From Gemmatimonadota bacterium (GTDB lineage: Bacteria; Latescibacterota; UBA2968; UBA8231): a stretch of DNA of 33,229 nucleotides. The stretch covers positions 1 through 33,229 of the forward strand of contig VXOR01000105.1 of NCBI GenBank assembly GCA_009840005.1, given 5' to 3'. The notes beneath the pieces were generated by a model that made no database searches, was not told where the DNA came from, and was given only the letters and a program-made list of their open reading frames with translations. Positions 24,605 through 32,361 of this stretch are shown piece after piece. Both the position numbers and the translations under genes were made by a program. Numbering within the stretch: the stretch's first letter is position 1; each line of letters begins with the position of its first letter.

Positions 24605-26745
24605 CGGACCAGGGTCATAGGTCGGGCTTTGCGCAGATCGCCGGCCTTGAGGACGGCGAAGTAAGTTCCGCTAGCCACATTGAAGCCCGAGGCATTGCGC
24701 GCGTCCCACATTACCTCGTGATAGCCCGAGACGACGTCTCCTTCCACCAAGGTGCAGATCCACTGGCCCGCCGCATTGTAGATATCCAGCTTGGCAGGTC
24801 CTGCTTGGGGCAGGGCAAAGCGGATGCGGGTGCTGGGATTGAATGGATTCGGGTAGTTTTCCAGCAGCACCGGTGCTGCTGGTAGAGGCTGGCTGGCCGC
24901 GGACTCTTCTACGGCCGTGGGAATCTCGCCTGGCAGCAGGAATTCGATGCCGGGCAGGCGGTCTCCGTCCTGGTCCACTACGTGTGCGGCCAGCATAGTA
25001 TTCCCGGCCGAGTTGCCGACCTTGAAGAGTAATCTGTTTTCCCCCTGCACTAGACGAATCGGAACCTTCTGGTCGGCCAGTTGAAATTTGCGCCGGGCGA
25101 TGTTCTCATAGACCACTTCGCCGTTCAGCCAGACCTTGGCGTAGTCGCCGTAGCCGAGCCACAGGAAGCCTTCCTGCGCCTGCGGTGTATGCACTAGAGT
25201 GAAGGCGTAGTTGGCGATGTTCTGATCCTTTCCATTGAGGTCGCCTAGCGGCAAAATTTCAGCGGTGTAACCAAGGTGCTCCACCTGCGTCCACACCACA
25301 TCGCCGGCCGGCTCGCCCTCTCGGGGATATAGCTGGGCTTCGTTGGGTAGAGGCTCGGAACCAATGTCGCTGCTGTTGGGAAACGGCCCAGCGACCAGCC
25401 AGCGCCGGATGCCGCGCCCGTAGAACGCGCCACTGCGACCGCCACCACGGGATTTGACGAAATCGCGCTGCACGCTAGCGGGCGCTCGCCCCTCCACTTG
25501 GATTCGGTTTAGGTCGAAAGTGCCAAAGCCCTTGGTCGCTGCTAGGTAGAGATGCTCCAAGTCGAGCGGATTGAAGCCCATGACTACGTTGGCAACGGCT
25601 TCAGTAGCCAACGGGTCGCCGCCGGCTACCACCACGTTGTGCTGGACGTTCTGCCCCCACTGCGGCCCGTCGCCTTCGGTGCCCCAGAACCCCTCGATGA
25701 CGGTATAGGCCGCCGGGTTGTAGGCGAACAGGTCCACGTAGCCGTGCTCGGGGTTGTTTTGGTAGTGTTGACGCTTGGAGGTGCCGTCGCCGTACGCTCC
25801 CGAGGCTAGGGTGCCGACGTAGTTCTTGATGCCCAGGGTGGTGCCGTAGATGGTCGTTTTCATAGCGGCGATGGAAATTACTTTATCGGCGTCTAGGATC
25901 GGTTCGGGCATGAAGTAACCGTCCTTGCGGAAGCTGCCGGTGCCCTCTACGTGGAAGCCGAACTGGGCACCTAAATACCGCAGGCGCGTCACCCCCAAGC
26001 GCTGAATGGCCCCGCCCGGAACCGGCTCACGACGGAAGGGGGCGTAGTTGAGGTCGGAGGTGTCCACCACGGTGGAGACCCCCAAGGCGGCGAACTCCTC
26101 TAGCATCTTGATGTACGAGAGATCGCCGAATTCGGGATAGGTTGCGGACCAGCCATCTTCTTCTGCATTGGTGGGAAAGCCAGGCTCGCCTTTGCGGGGA
26201 GATTCGGCTCCGCCTTCAGCAATGGTGATGCGCCGCGGTCCCACCTGCTCAGTGAGGTAGTTAATCACGCTCTTTACCACTCGCAAATCCGTGATCTGGC
26301 CCGGGTGTTCAATGCCATTGTGGTAGTATGCCGAGGAGGGATTTCCTCTGTTGGTCACAATGTTGACTTTGACGACGACCCAGTCGCTTGGCTCGACGAC
26401 GGCGCGAATGGAGCGCTCCGATTGGTCTAGGTCTAGGGCGCGGCGGACGATGGCATCTACCTGCGCGAAGCTCAAGGCGGTATTTAAGGCTGCCGGTGCG
26501 GCCAGTTCCGAATCGCTCGAAGTGGCGACCGCCACGGTCGGATGGCCTTCGCCCAAGGTGAGGGTACCGGGGCGCAAGAGGGGCAGGCCTTCTACCTGCA
26601 AGGGCTCTTGGGCTTGCTGCACCGATCCCGCCGTCCCGACGAAAAAGGTCTGCGCTTGGTGGGCGTAGATGTCCCAGCCGATCAGAGCGCCGATCAGCAG
26701 GAGCAGGGCTAAATTTGCAAGTTTGCGTTTTGTTATTTGGAGCAT
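24601..26745 (-). CDS. Secreted DUF362 protein with C-terminal FlgD-like sorting domain
   Basis: 714 residues. N-terminal hydrophobic segment (8-28) as signal or anchor. DUF362 domain at about 85-420 ('DWVVVKVNIV', 'DLRVVKSVINYLTEQVGPRRITIAEGG', 'AMKTTIYGTTLGIKNYVGTL', 'VAGGDPLATEAVANVVMGFNP'). Then a sugar-binding-like beta domain (about 440-600, 'WLGYGDYAKVWLNGEVVY'). It ends with 'LLENYPNPFNPSTRIRF' and a FlgD/T9SS-like beta domain as found on surface proteins of Latescibacterota, Fibrobacterota and Bacteroidota. Many DUF362 proteins carry Fe-S clusters, but I see no Cys motif here. Function unknown. AGGAGA precedes the ATG. Confidence 0.82.
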   Translation of the reverse strand: MLQITKRKLANLALLLLIGALIGWDIYAHQAQTFFVGTAGSVQQAQEPLQVEGLPLLRPGTLTLGEGHPTVAVATSSDSELAAPAALNTALSFAQVDAIVRRALDLDQSERSIRAVVEPSDWVVVKVNIVTNRGNPSSAYYHNGIEHPGQITDLRVVKSVINYLTEQVGPRRITIAEGGAESPRKGEPGFPTNAEEDGWSATYPEFGDLSYIKMLEEFAALGVSTVVDTSDLNYAPFRREPVPGGAIQRLGVTRLRYLGAQFGFHVEGTGSFRKDGYFMPEPILDADKVISIAAMKTTIYGTTLGIKNYVGTLASGAYGDGTSKRQHYQNNPEHGYVDLFAYNPAAYTVIEGFWGTEGDGPQWGQNVQHNVVVAGGDPLATEAVANVVMGFNPLDLEHLYLAATKGFGTFDLNRIQVEGRAPASVQRDFVKSRGGGRSGAFYGRGIRRWLVAGPFPNSSDIGSEPLPNEAQLYPREGEPAGDVVWTQVEHLGYTAEILPLGDLNGKDQNIANYAFTLVHTPQAQEGFLWLGYGDYAKVWLNGEVVYENIARRKFQLADQKVPIRLVQGENRLLFKVGNSAGNTMLAAHVVDQDGDRLPGIEFLLPGEIPTAVEESAASQPLPAAPVLLENYPNPFNPSTRIRFALPQAGPAKLDIYNAAGQWICTLVEGDVVSGYHEVMWDARNASGFNVASGTYFAVLKAGDLRKARPMTLVR

Positions 26746-26762
26746 GATCGACTCTCCTGTAT

Positions 26763-26856
26763 GAATCCGCAGATGGACGCAGATGGACGCAGATGGACGC
26801 AGAATAGTAGAGACAAGACGATCCGTATCTCGAATCGTTCGAGTTCTATATAGTTA
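26763..26856. repeat. Dispersed repeat family 'ATCCGCAGATGG', copy B, with internal 10-bp triplication
   Basis: AATCCGCAGATGGACGC, then AGATGGACGC three times in perfect tandem (26771-26800), then AGAATAGTAGAGACAAGACGATCCG and a tail CTCGAATCGTTCGAGTTCTATATAG-like region in pieces shared with copies A and C. It occupies the whole gap between the DUF362 gene and the small secreted gene and reaches the latter's stop codon. Confidence 0.78.
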
Positions 26857-27417
26857 CGGTATTTGGTGCCGTATTGAAAGGAATCCTTGTTCTGCCTTGA
26901 TTTTTCCCCAGCTCAACCGCTCGACTGTGGTAGCGTCCGGACTGTACACGTAGATCTCCACTTCGTAGAAGACCGTAGGACCCAGCGTCCATAGTTCGAG
27001 GTTGTCGGCTGTAGTGTCGGGGGGGAAATAAATCTCGATCCACTGATCTACTGCTCGCGCATTCTCTTCGATCAGAGCGGTTTGCACCCCTTCGGGTTCG
27101 CGCAGGGTGCCGGTCTCGTCTAAGCGCCCGCCTAGATAAGCGCGGACCTGGTAGTCGTTGCCGATGGCACCGATGTAGATCCGCAATTTCTCCAGTTGCA
27201 GCGGTTCCTCCCAGGCAAACACCAAAATCCCCTTGGTCTTCCAGGTGAAGGGCAGGGCATCGGCATCTTGGGGAACCTTGCCGTCTCCCAAAACGTCGGG
27301 GTCGCCCTCGTGGGAATTCCAGATCGTAGCCCGAGTCACGGCGTCGGGTGCGATGTTGCGGCTGGCGGCACCGCCAAAAAAGAGGAGCGCAACAATTGCT
27401 GGTATGATTATTCTCAT
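26854..27417 (-). CDS. Small secreted beta-sandwich protein, unknown function
   Basis: 187 residues with an N-terminal signal-like segment ('IIIPAIVALLFFGGAAS'). The rest resembles an F5/8-type (discoidin-like) beta-sandwich: 'PDAVTRATIWNSHEGDPDVLGDGK', 'LVFAWEEPLQLEKLRIYIG', 'ARAVDQWIEIYFPPDTTADNLELWTLG'. Such domains bind carbohydrates or surfaces. It is upstream of the secreted DUF362 gene on the same strand, 108 bp away with a dispersed repeat between. The two may act together at the cell surface. I do not recognise a specific family. Confidence 0.65.
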   Translation of the reverse strand: MRIIIPAIVALLFFGGAASRNIAPDAVTRATIWNSHEGDPDVLGDGKVPQDADALPFTWKTKGILVFAWEEPLQLEKLRIYIGAIGNDYQVRAYLGGRLDETGTLREPEGVQTALIEENARAVDQWIEIYFPPDTTADNLELWTLGPTVFYEVEIYVYSPDATTVERLSWGKIKAEQGFLSIRHQIP

Positions 27418-27552
27418 GCGGATAACCTATTTCAAGGCGACCATTAGGATTCGACGCTCTCCGATTCTACTCCTCTAATGAAGATGGCGCGGGACAGCAT
27501 GTACTGAAAGTCCACCTCTTTGTAGTGGCGACCGCAGCAAGCGCAGGTGGGG

Positions 27553-27567
27553 TTGTGAGCGGATAAC
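27553..27567 (+). promoter_or_regulatory. 15-base match to part of the E. coli lac operator
   Basis: TTGTGAGCGGATAAC is identical to the left 15 bases of lacO1 and lies 35 bp before the cupin start in a divergent gap. The right half of the operator is not matched and no LacI-type gene is in the window, so the likeness may be chance. The rest of the gap 27418-27602 shows no clear promoter. Confidence 0.15.
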
Positions 27568-27602
27568 TCTAAATATATCTTGGGCGCAAAAGGAGGAGGA
27601 TA

Positions 27603-27917
27603 ATGGAAGCAAACAAAACCATTTCGCCAGAAGTAGGGACGCAGTTGCTCTTTGAGAATGAGCGGGTGCGAGTTTGGGATCTGCGGTTGGCACCGGGCGA
27701 GAGTACGGGCCTGCATCGGCACGAGCACGACTACCTATACGTAGTTATTGGCGATGGCCGGTTGCAGGCGGCCGATGCAGCGGGAAACCGCAGGGAGGCT
27801 AGCGATATGAAGGATGGGGATGTGCGGTTCAGCGAGGTCGAAGGGGAGGCGATACACGAGGCGTTTAACGTCGGCGACGGGCCGTGGCGGAATATTATCG
27901 TCGAATTGAAAGACTGA
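27603..27917 (+). CDS. Small cupin-domain protein
   Basis: 104 residues, one cupin barrel: 'LRLAPGESTGLHRHEHDYLYVVIGDGRL' supplies His residues and Glu of the first metal motif (G-x5-H-x-H), and 'GDVRFSEVEGEAIHEAFNVG' the second with its His. It probably binds a metal ion and a small ligand. A strong AGGAGG precedes the ATG by about 6 bases. It is 24 bp upstream of the DoxX gene and on the same transcript. Substrate not known. Confidence 0.82.
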   Translation: MEANKTISPEVGTQLLFENERVRVWDLRLAPGESTGLHRHEHDYLYVVIGDGRLQAADAAGNRREASDMKDGDVRFSEVEGEAIHEAFNVGDGPWRNIIVELKD

Positions 27918-27941
27918 AGCCGACTGACTCAAGGAGAGAAT

Positions 27942-28373
27942 ATGATCCTAAGAAGACTGTTGTTCGGCCCGGCCCCTTCGGCCGGCATTGGTTATTCACT
28001 GGGACTGCTACTGTTGAGGGTGTCCGTCGGCAGCATGATGTTGCTCGCCCACGGTTGGGGGAAATTGACCAGCTTTGCGGAGCGTTCCTCCTCGTTTCCC
28101 GACCCCTTGGGCGTCGGATCGCCGCTGAGCATGGCCTTGGCCACTGGTGCCGAGGTGTTTTGCGCCCTAGCGGTGATTTTGGGATTTGCCACCCGCTGGG
28201 CTGCCGTGCCGCTCATGGTCACCATGGCCGTGGCCGCGCTTATCATACACGGGGATGACCCTTGGGCGAAAAAGGAGTTCGCGCTGTTGTACTTTTTCCC
28301 TTTTGCCACGCTGTTTCTAACGGGTGCGGGACGCTACTCTCTCGACGCCTTCTTCCGGCGCGGTGCATACTAA
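27942..28373 (+). CDS. DoxX family membrane protein
   Basis: 143 residues with four membrane helices: 'GLLLLRVSVGSMMLLAHGWGKL', 'MALATGAEVFCALAVILGFATRWAA', 'VPLMVTMAVAALII' and 'LLYFFPFATLFLTGAG'. 'HGWGKL' and 'GAEVFCALAVILGFATR' are DoxX signatures. Relatives serve in quinone-linked or thiosulfate oxidation and in redox protection, but most are unassigned. A CAAGGAGA-type site precedes the ATG. It ends 3 bp before the convergent neighbour's stop. Confidence 0.88.
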   Translation: MILRRLLFGPAPSAGIGYSLGLLLLRVSVGSMMLLAHGWGKLTSFAERSSSFPDPLGVGSPLSMALATGAEVFCALAVILGFATRWAAVPLMVTMAVAALIIHGDDPWAKKEFALLYFFPFATLFLTGAGRYSLDAFFRRGAY

Positions 28374-28376
28374 GTC

Positions 28377-29552
28377 CTACAGAATGTCGGGTGACTGCGG
28401 ATCGATGCAGGCCCCGCTAGGCCGTGTCCCCTGCGGTCGCTGCGGCATCTGGTCGTAGGACTGGTACGCGATGTCTAGGTACGGCGTCTCGACGCGGCGG
28501 TGCCCTTCGTAGCGCGAAATCATCGCCGCGTCGATAACCCCAGTCGTCAGCAAAGTGCGTTCGGGCGGGTACGGGGCCTGACCCGTTTTGAAAAACTGCT
28601 GGATGTTGCGGCACAGATAGCCGAAATGGGCAAACGGCCCCTCGTTCTGCAAGTAAAACTCCGTAGCCTGCACCTGTCCTCCTACCCGCGCGGCATAGGC
28701 GAAATCGCTGACATAGCCGTTGAGCATCAACGTCGCCGTGCGCAAGCCGTCGCCGTGCTCCATGAGAAAAACGGCCGGCTCTTTGGCATGTTCCTCCATC
28801 GGCCCATCCGGTTTTTTGGCAATGGCGGCGCAAGCAGCCTCGGCCAGCTCTCCAGACCACAGCCCCTTGTCGCGGGCGCGCCACACATCGTCTCCTTCGA
28901 GGCACTGCACCCACGCCACCCCCTGCTCACCGCCACTGCGTCGCTCGACCATGCACTGCAAAGTCTCTAAGGCGTGGTACCCATACGCCTCGATGCCGCC
29001 GTAGCCGATGGATAGCGCTTCCTCAATGGGCGTCTCTTTGGGATGCTCCAGCCAAGGGGAGCGCCAACTCAAGGGTAGCGACGACCCGGCCATCAACGGG
29101 ATGTCCAGTTCTTCTGCCCGGTCCCACATCCACTGAGCGTCCCTGAAGTCGTACGCTAAATGCTTATCTGAAAACACGGGCACCGAGCGGCCGCTTTCGG
29201 CAAAGACGCCAGCGATTTGCTCAAAGAAATAGCGGCGCGGGTACATGTGGCGGCCCCGCTCGTTCCAAGGGTAGTCGCCGTGCTCGCCGATGAGCAGCAC
29301 CGCATCTACATTGAGCTTGTCAGCACCGGCGTGCAGGGCGCGGCGGATGCTGGGATAGATGGGTACTCCGTACTCTTGAGCCAAGCCCACGCCGATATCG
29401 TTTTCCAGCACGTGGTCGATGTACAGGGATACTAGGTCCACTTCTGGGGGCCTCAGGCCCTCGTCCGTGGACATGCCCTTCATAAACTTGGTGGCAATGA
29501 CGTCGGCATGGGACTTGGGATGGTAGATGGTGGCGATAGCGGCTACTCTCAT
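28377..29552 (-). CDS. Uncharacterised 391-residue protein, possible Rossmann-like fold
   Basis: Begins 'MRVAAIATIYHPKSHADVIATKFM' and contains 'VDAVLLIGEHGDYPWNERGRHMYPRRYFFEQI', 'GRSVPVFSDKHLAYDF' and 'LPLMAGSSLPLSWR'-like segments, alternating strands and helices without a clear GxGxxG dinucleotide motif. No signal peptide or membrane helix. I do not recognise the family with confidence. It resembles uncharacterised proteins that I associate with sulfatase- and dioxygenase-rich genomes. It stands between the DoxX pair and PhyH 2 on the minus strand. Confidence 0.6.
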   Translation of the reverse strand: MRVAAIATIYHPKSHADVIATKFMKGMSTDEGLRPPEVDLVSLYIDHVLENDIGVGLAQEYGVPIYPSIRRALHAGADKLNVDAVLLIGEHGDYPWNERGRHMYPRRYFFEQIAGVFAESGRSVPVFSDKHLAYDFRDAQWMWDRAEELDIPLMAGSSLPLSWRSPWLEHPKETPIEEALSIGYGGIEAYGYHALETLQCMVERRSGGEQGVAWVQCLEGDDVWRARDKGLWSGELAEAACAAIAKKPDGPMEEHAKEPAVFLMEHGDGLRTATLMLNGYVSDFAYAARVGGQVQATEFYLQNEGPFAHFGYLCRNIQQFFKTGQAPYPPERTLLTTGVIDAAMISRYEGHRRVETPYLDIAYQSYDQMPQRPQGTRPSGACIDPQSPDIL

Positions 29553-29667
29553 GGCAAAGCTCCTATAGTGAAAACGGATTTGCTGCTGTATGCTGAAGAC
29601 AGTAGAAGGTGGTATTGTAATGTCTTGAGTCGAGTGCTGCTATAGCAATCCTACATCGTTTACAAGG

Positions 29668-29760
29668 TGATCCGCAGATGGACGCAGATAAACGCAGAAT
29701 TAGGATATACAAGAAGATCCACCGCTCGAATCGTTTAAATTTTTCTGCATTGCTATATGA
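29668..29760. repeat. Dispersed repeat family 'ATCCGCAGATGG', copy C
   Basis: GTGATCCGCAGATGGACGC, AGATAAACGCAGAAT, then TATACAAGAAGATCC, GCTCGAATCGTTTAAA and the end TGCATTGCTATATGA. It is the best-preserved copy and lies in the 223-bp gap between PhyH 2 and the 391-residue gene; the rest of that gap (29553-29667) shows nothing I can name. Confidence 0.78.
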
Positions 29761-29775
29761 CCAGCCGAAAAACGC

Positions 29776-30594
29776 TCAGGCCGCCCAGCATCCTTCTGTA
29801 TAAGGCTCGCGGAGAAGGAGTTTTTTGCGTTGGGGATTGGCGCGTGCGATCCACTCGGGCGGAATTTCCTGCGTATAGCGATGCGGCGGCCCGGCTTCTT
29901 TGAAGATGTCGATGTTGAAGATGCGATAGGGCTGGGGGGAGTCCGCGGGTTTGGCCTCGACGGCGTGGAAAATCCGCGCGTTGATATAGACCATGCTGCC
30001 CGGAGGCACTGCGAGCCGCACCTCTTTTAGTTCGCGCCCAGCTTCTGCGTCGTATGCCCCGGCCAGCATGCGCTCAGGCGTGGCCTCGGCGGTCGGAGCG
30101 ACGAGGTGGCTACCGGGAATGACCTTGAGGTTGCGGTCGCCGAGTGTGAAGCCATTGGGATAGTAGAGAATTTGGACGTAGTACCTGTCGCGCTCGGCGA
30201 GGTTGACGGGGTTTTCGTGCTTCCAGTGGTGGTGGTCTTGGTGAAAGGGAATAGGGCCTATGCCGCGCGGGGCGAGGTTGAGAGCGGAGTGGCAGAAGTG
30301 GTAGTTGGGGCCGATGGTGGCTTGCAGCAGCGCGGTGATAAAGGGATCGTCGATGAGGCGGTCGCCGCACGGGCCGCGGTCGTTCCAAGGGCGGACGAAA
30401 TAGGATTGGGGCGCGGCGGATTTCTCGTCCAAGGCGTCGAGGTAGTAGCGCACTGAGTCGAGGCCGAGGATTTCGTTGGTTAGGCTGCGCCGTGCTTCGT
30501 CTTTGAGCACGTCTGGGTAGAAGATGTAGCCGTCTTGGTGGAAGGAGTCCAAGTCGGCTGCAGAGGGTGCTTGGCGGCGAAATAGTGAGTTCAT
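29776..30594 (-). CDS. Phytanoyl-CoA dioxygenase (PhyH) family protein 2
   Basis: 272 residues. Iron ligands H118-Q-D120 ('PFHQDHHHW') and His210 in 'INARIFHAVEAK', with Arg224 in 'QPYRIFNIDI' for 2-oxoglutarate. It begins 'MNSLFRRQAPSAADLDSFHQDGYIFYPDVL', the usual PhyH N-terminus. An Fe(II)/2-oxoglutarate hydroxylase of unknown substrate. It is different in sequence from PhyH 1 apart from the core motifs. It stands alone and diverges from the restriction-modification island. Confidence 0.87.
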   Translation of the reverse strand: MNSLFRRQAPSAADLDSFHQDGYIFYPDVLKDEARRSLTNEILGLDSVRYYLDALDEKSAAPQSYFVRPWNDRGPCGDRLIDDPFITALLQATIGPNYHFCHSALNLAPRGIGPIPFHQDHHHWKHENPVNLAERDRYYVQILYYPNGFTLGDRNLKVIPGSHLVAPTAEATPERMLAGAYDAEAGRELKEVRLAVPPGSMVYINARIFHAVEAKPADSPQPYRIFNIDIFKEAGPPHRYTQEIPPEWIARANPQRKKLLLREPYTEGCWAA

Positions 30595-30690
30595 GGCGGT
30601 CCTTAGTTTTTAGCTACCGAGTGCGACGCGGCGTTTTGCAACTCATCTAGGCGGCTGAGAGTCTAGCTTTCCGATTCTACCATTAGAGCC

Positions 30691-30719
30691 TTGACAGAGA
30701 TATATTGGATAGGTATATA
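30691..30719 (+). promoter_or_regulatory. Sigma70-type promoter of the Phd-like / methyltransferase genes
   Basis: TTGACA (30691-30696), a 17-base spacer, and TATATA (30714-30719): both boxes are near consensus with ideal spacing. Predicted transcription start is about 30726, inside the adjacent palindrome. Confidence 0.75.
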
Positions 30720-30722
30720 AGC

Positions 30723-30738
30723 TATATTAGCTAATATA
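30723..30738. promoter_or_regulatory. 16-bp perfect palindrome, probable autoregulatory operator
   Basis: TATATTAGCTAATATA is a perfect palindrome that covers the predicted start of transcription, 24 bp before the Phd-like ATG. Phd/YefM proteins repress their own promoters by binding such palindromes, so this is a natural target for the adjacent gene product. Confidence 0.65.
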
Positions 30739-30761
30739 ACTAAATCAGGAGTGTTTACTCT

Positions 30762-31031
30762 ATGGAAACAAAAGTCATAGCTTCGACCAAAGCTCAAAAT
30801 AACTTTGGTCAGGTAATAGACTCAGTTGTTCAGAATCGGACTAGATATATTGTCAAACGACGCAATGTATCTCAAGCAATCATAATGAGTTTAGCGGACT
30901 TTAATCAATTGTTGGCAAATTCGTCTGAAAGACAGAAGATGAGTGATATGATCGGCGAATTGGCTCCCGTTTACAGTCTCGGCGAAACAATCGGCTCTTC
31001 TGTTGAAGACAAGGCTGAAGTCCAAGATTGA
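30762..31031 (+). CDS. Phd/YefM-family antitoxin-like DNA-binding protein
   Basis: 89 residues. The N-terminus 'VIASTKAQNNFGQVIDSV' and 'RYIVKRRNVSQAIIMSLADFNQLL' are the Phd/YefM pattern, a dimeric DNA-binding domain with a flexible C-terminal tail that normally neutralises a toxin. No RelE, Doc or PIN toxin follows; the next gene, 13 bp on, is a DNA methyltransferase. AGGAG lies 10 bases before the ATG. It may have been recruited as transcription regulator of the restriction-modification genes, in the role of a C protein. Family assignment is good, role inferred. Confidence 0.82.
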   Translation: METKVIASTKAQNNFGQVIDSVVQNRTRYIVKRRNVSQAIIMSLADFNQLLANSSERQKMSDMIGELAPVYSLGETIGSSVEDKAEVQD

Positions 31032-31044
31032 GAAAGGTAGAAAG

Positions 31045-32361
31045 ATGGTATATGCAGTGCAAACTAAAGCCGGGGAAGAATTAAATCGAATTTACGAGAA
31101 AGATCTGCCTGTCCACGAATGGTATCGGTTTGTTCTTTCCTATCCGCCTCACTTGGTCCGTAGCTACATAGAAAGGTTTGGCTTGACAAAACACCACTGG
31201 GTCTTGGATCCATTTTGTGGTACGGGAACAACCCTAGTGGAGTGTAAGAAGAGTGGTATTCCTAGTGCCGGCTTAGAGGCGAATCCTGTGGTGCAGTTCT
31301 TCGCTCAAACTAAGGTAGCATGGGATATAGATCCCGAGAAGCTTGTTAAACATGCTAAGGGTATTGCTAAAGAAGTAGAAGCAGAACTAGAAAAAGAAGG
31401 CGTCGAAGACGATCCTATTTTCAAGCCTTTTGTTAACGGCAAAGAAACGAATCTGAAATCCTTAGACCCCCAATTAGAATCGCTGCTCATCAAAAACTCC
31501 ATAAGCCCGAAACCACTCCATAAAGCTCTTACACTCATAAATACCTTAAATAAAAATTCAGATGAACATCTAATTGCACATGAAAGGCTAGCACTTGCTA
31601 AACAACTAGTCTACAGTATCAGTAATTTGCGTTTTGGTCCAGAAGTTGGAGTTGGAAAGCCGAAAGAAGATGCTCCGGTCATTGCACCTTGGTTAAAGGG
31701 CATAAAAGACATGGCTAATGACTTATGCCATAACCAAATTAAGCGCTACAAAGGTGTACCATCGCTAGTAAAACTTACGGACTCCCGCAGCGTAGATCCC
31801 TGCTTAGAGCCGTTGATGTTTGATGCCGTTATAACTTCACCTCCATATCCCAATGAAAAAGATTATACGAGAACGACTCGTCTTGAATCTGTTTTACTTG
31901 GTTATATAAACAATCGCGCCGATCTGCGTCGACAAAAGCAGAAATTGCTTCGGTCCAATACTAGAGCGGTGTATAAAGCAGATACAGACGAGAGCTGGGT
32001 TGAGGATAATGAACGTATACAAGAGCTAGCGGATCGGATAGAGGCACGTAGGATAGAGTTGGGAAAAACGTCGGGGTTTGAAAAACTCTATGCTCGAGTA
32101 GTGAGATTGTATTTTGGAGGTATGGCGCGTCACTTAGAAGAATTAAAACGAGTCTTAGCACCAGGTGCCCAGCTCGCTTATGTCGTCGGAGATCAGGCTT
32201 CTTTTTTTAGAATTTTAATTCGGACAGGAGAGCTTTTAGCAAGTATAGCGGAAGAGCTTGGCTATGAAGTAACGGACATTGATCTGTTTCGTACGCGATT
32301 CTCTACGGCGACGCAAGAGCATTTACGCGAAGAGGTTGTTCTTTTGCGATGGAACAGTTAG
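31045..32361 (+). CDS. DNA modification methyltransferase (N4-cytosine or N6-adenine)
   Basis: 438 residues from the ATG at 31045, with GAAAGG 7 bases upstream; a TTG at 31003 would start inside the Phd-like gene and is not preferred. SAM-binding motif I is D55-P-F-C-G-T-G-T-T63. The catalytic motif IV is S265-P-P-Y268 in 'DAVITSPPYPNEKDY', typical of amino-methyltransferases and often of N4-cytosine enzymes. Motif I comes first and about 200 residues separate it from motif IV, so the target-recognition part probably lies between, an alpha-like order. It protects host DNA against the convergent nuclease. Recognition site unknown. Confidence 0.9.
   Translation: MVYAVQTKAGEELNRIYEKDLPVHEWYRFVLSYPPHLVRSYIERFGLTKHHWVLDPFCGTGTTLVECKKSGIPSAGLEANPVVQFFAQTKVAWDIDPEKLVKHAKGIAKEVEAELEKEGVEDDPIFKPFVNGKETNLKSLDPQLESLLIKNSISPKPLHKALTLINTLNKNSDEHLIAHERLALAKQLVYSISNLRFGPEVGVGKPKEDAPVIAPWLKGIKDMANDLCHNQIKRYKGVPSLVKLTDSRSVDPCLEPLMFDAVITSPPYPNEKDYTRTTRLESVLLGYINNRADLRRQKQKLLRSNTRAVYKADTDESWVEDNERIQELADRIEARRIELGKTSGFEKLYARVVRLYFGGMARHLEELKRVLAPGAQLAYVVGDQASFFRILIRTGELLASIAEELGYEVTDIDLFRTRFSTATQEHLREEVVLLRWNS

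Noticed and set aside
26771..26800. CRISPR-like short tandem array
   Set aside because: Units are directly adjacent 10-mers without spacers; it is slippage inside a dispersed repeat.
27444..27602. Minus-strand peptide with a Cys cluster (NPTCACCGRHY) in the divergent gap
   Set aside because: Protein-like for about 45 codons but no start codon outside the cupin antisense; perhaps a gene remnant, not supportable as a gene.
30762..31031. Complete toxin-antitoxin module at the Phd-like gene
   Set aside because: No small toxin reading frame follows or precedes it; the adjacent gene is a methyltransferase.
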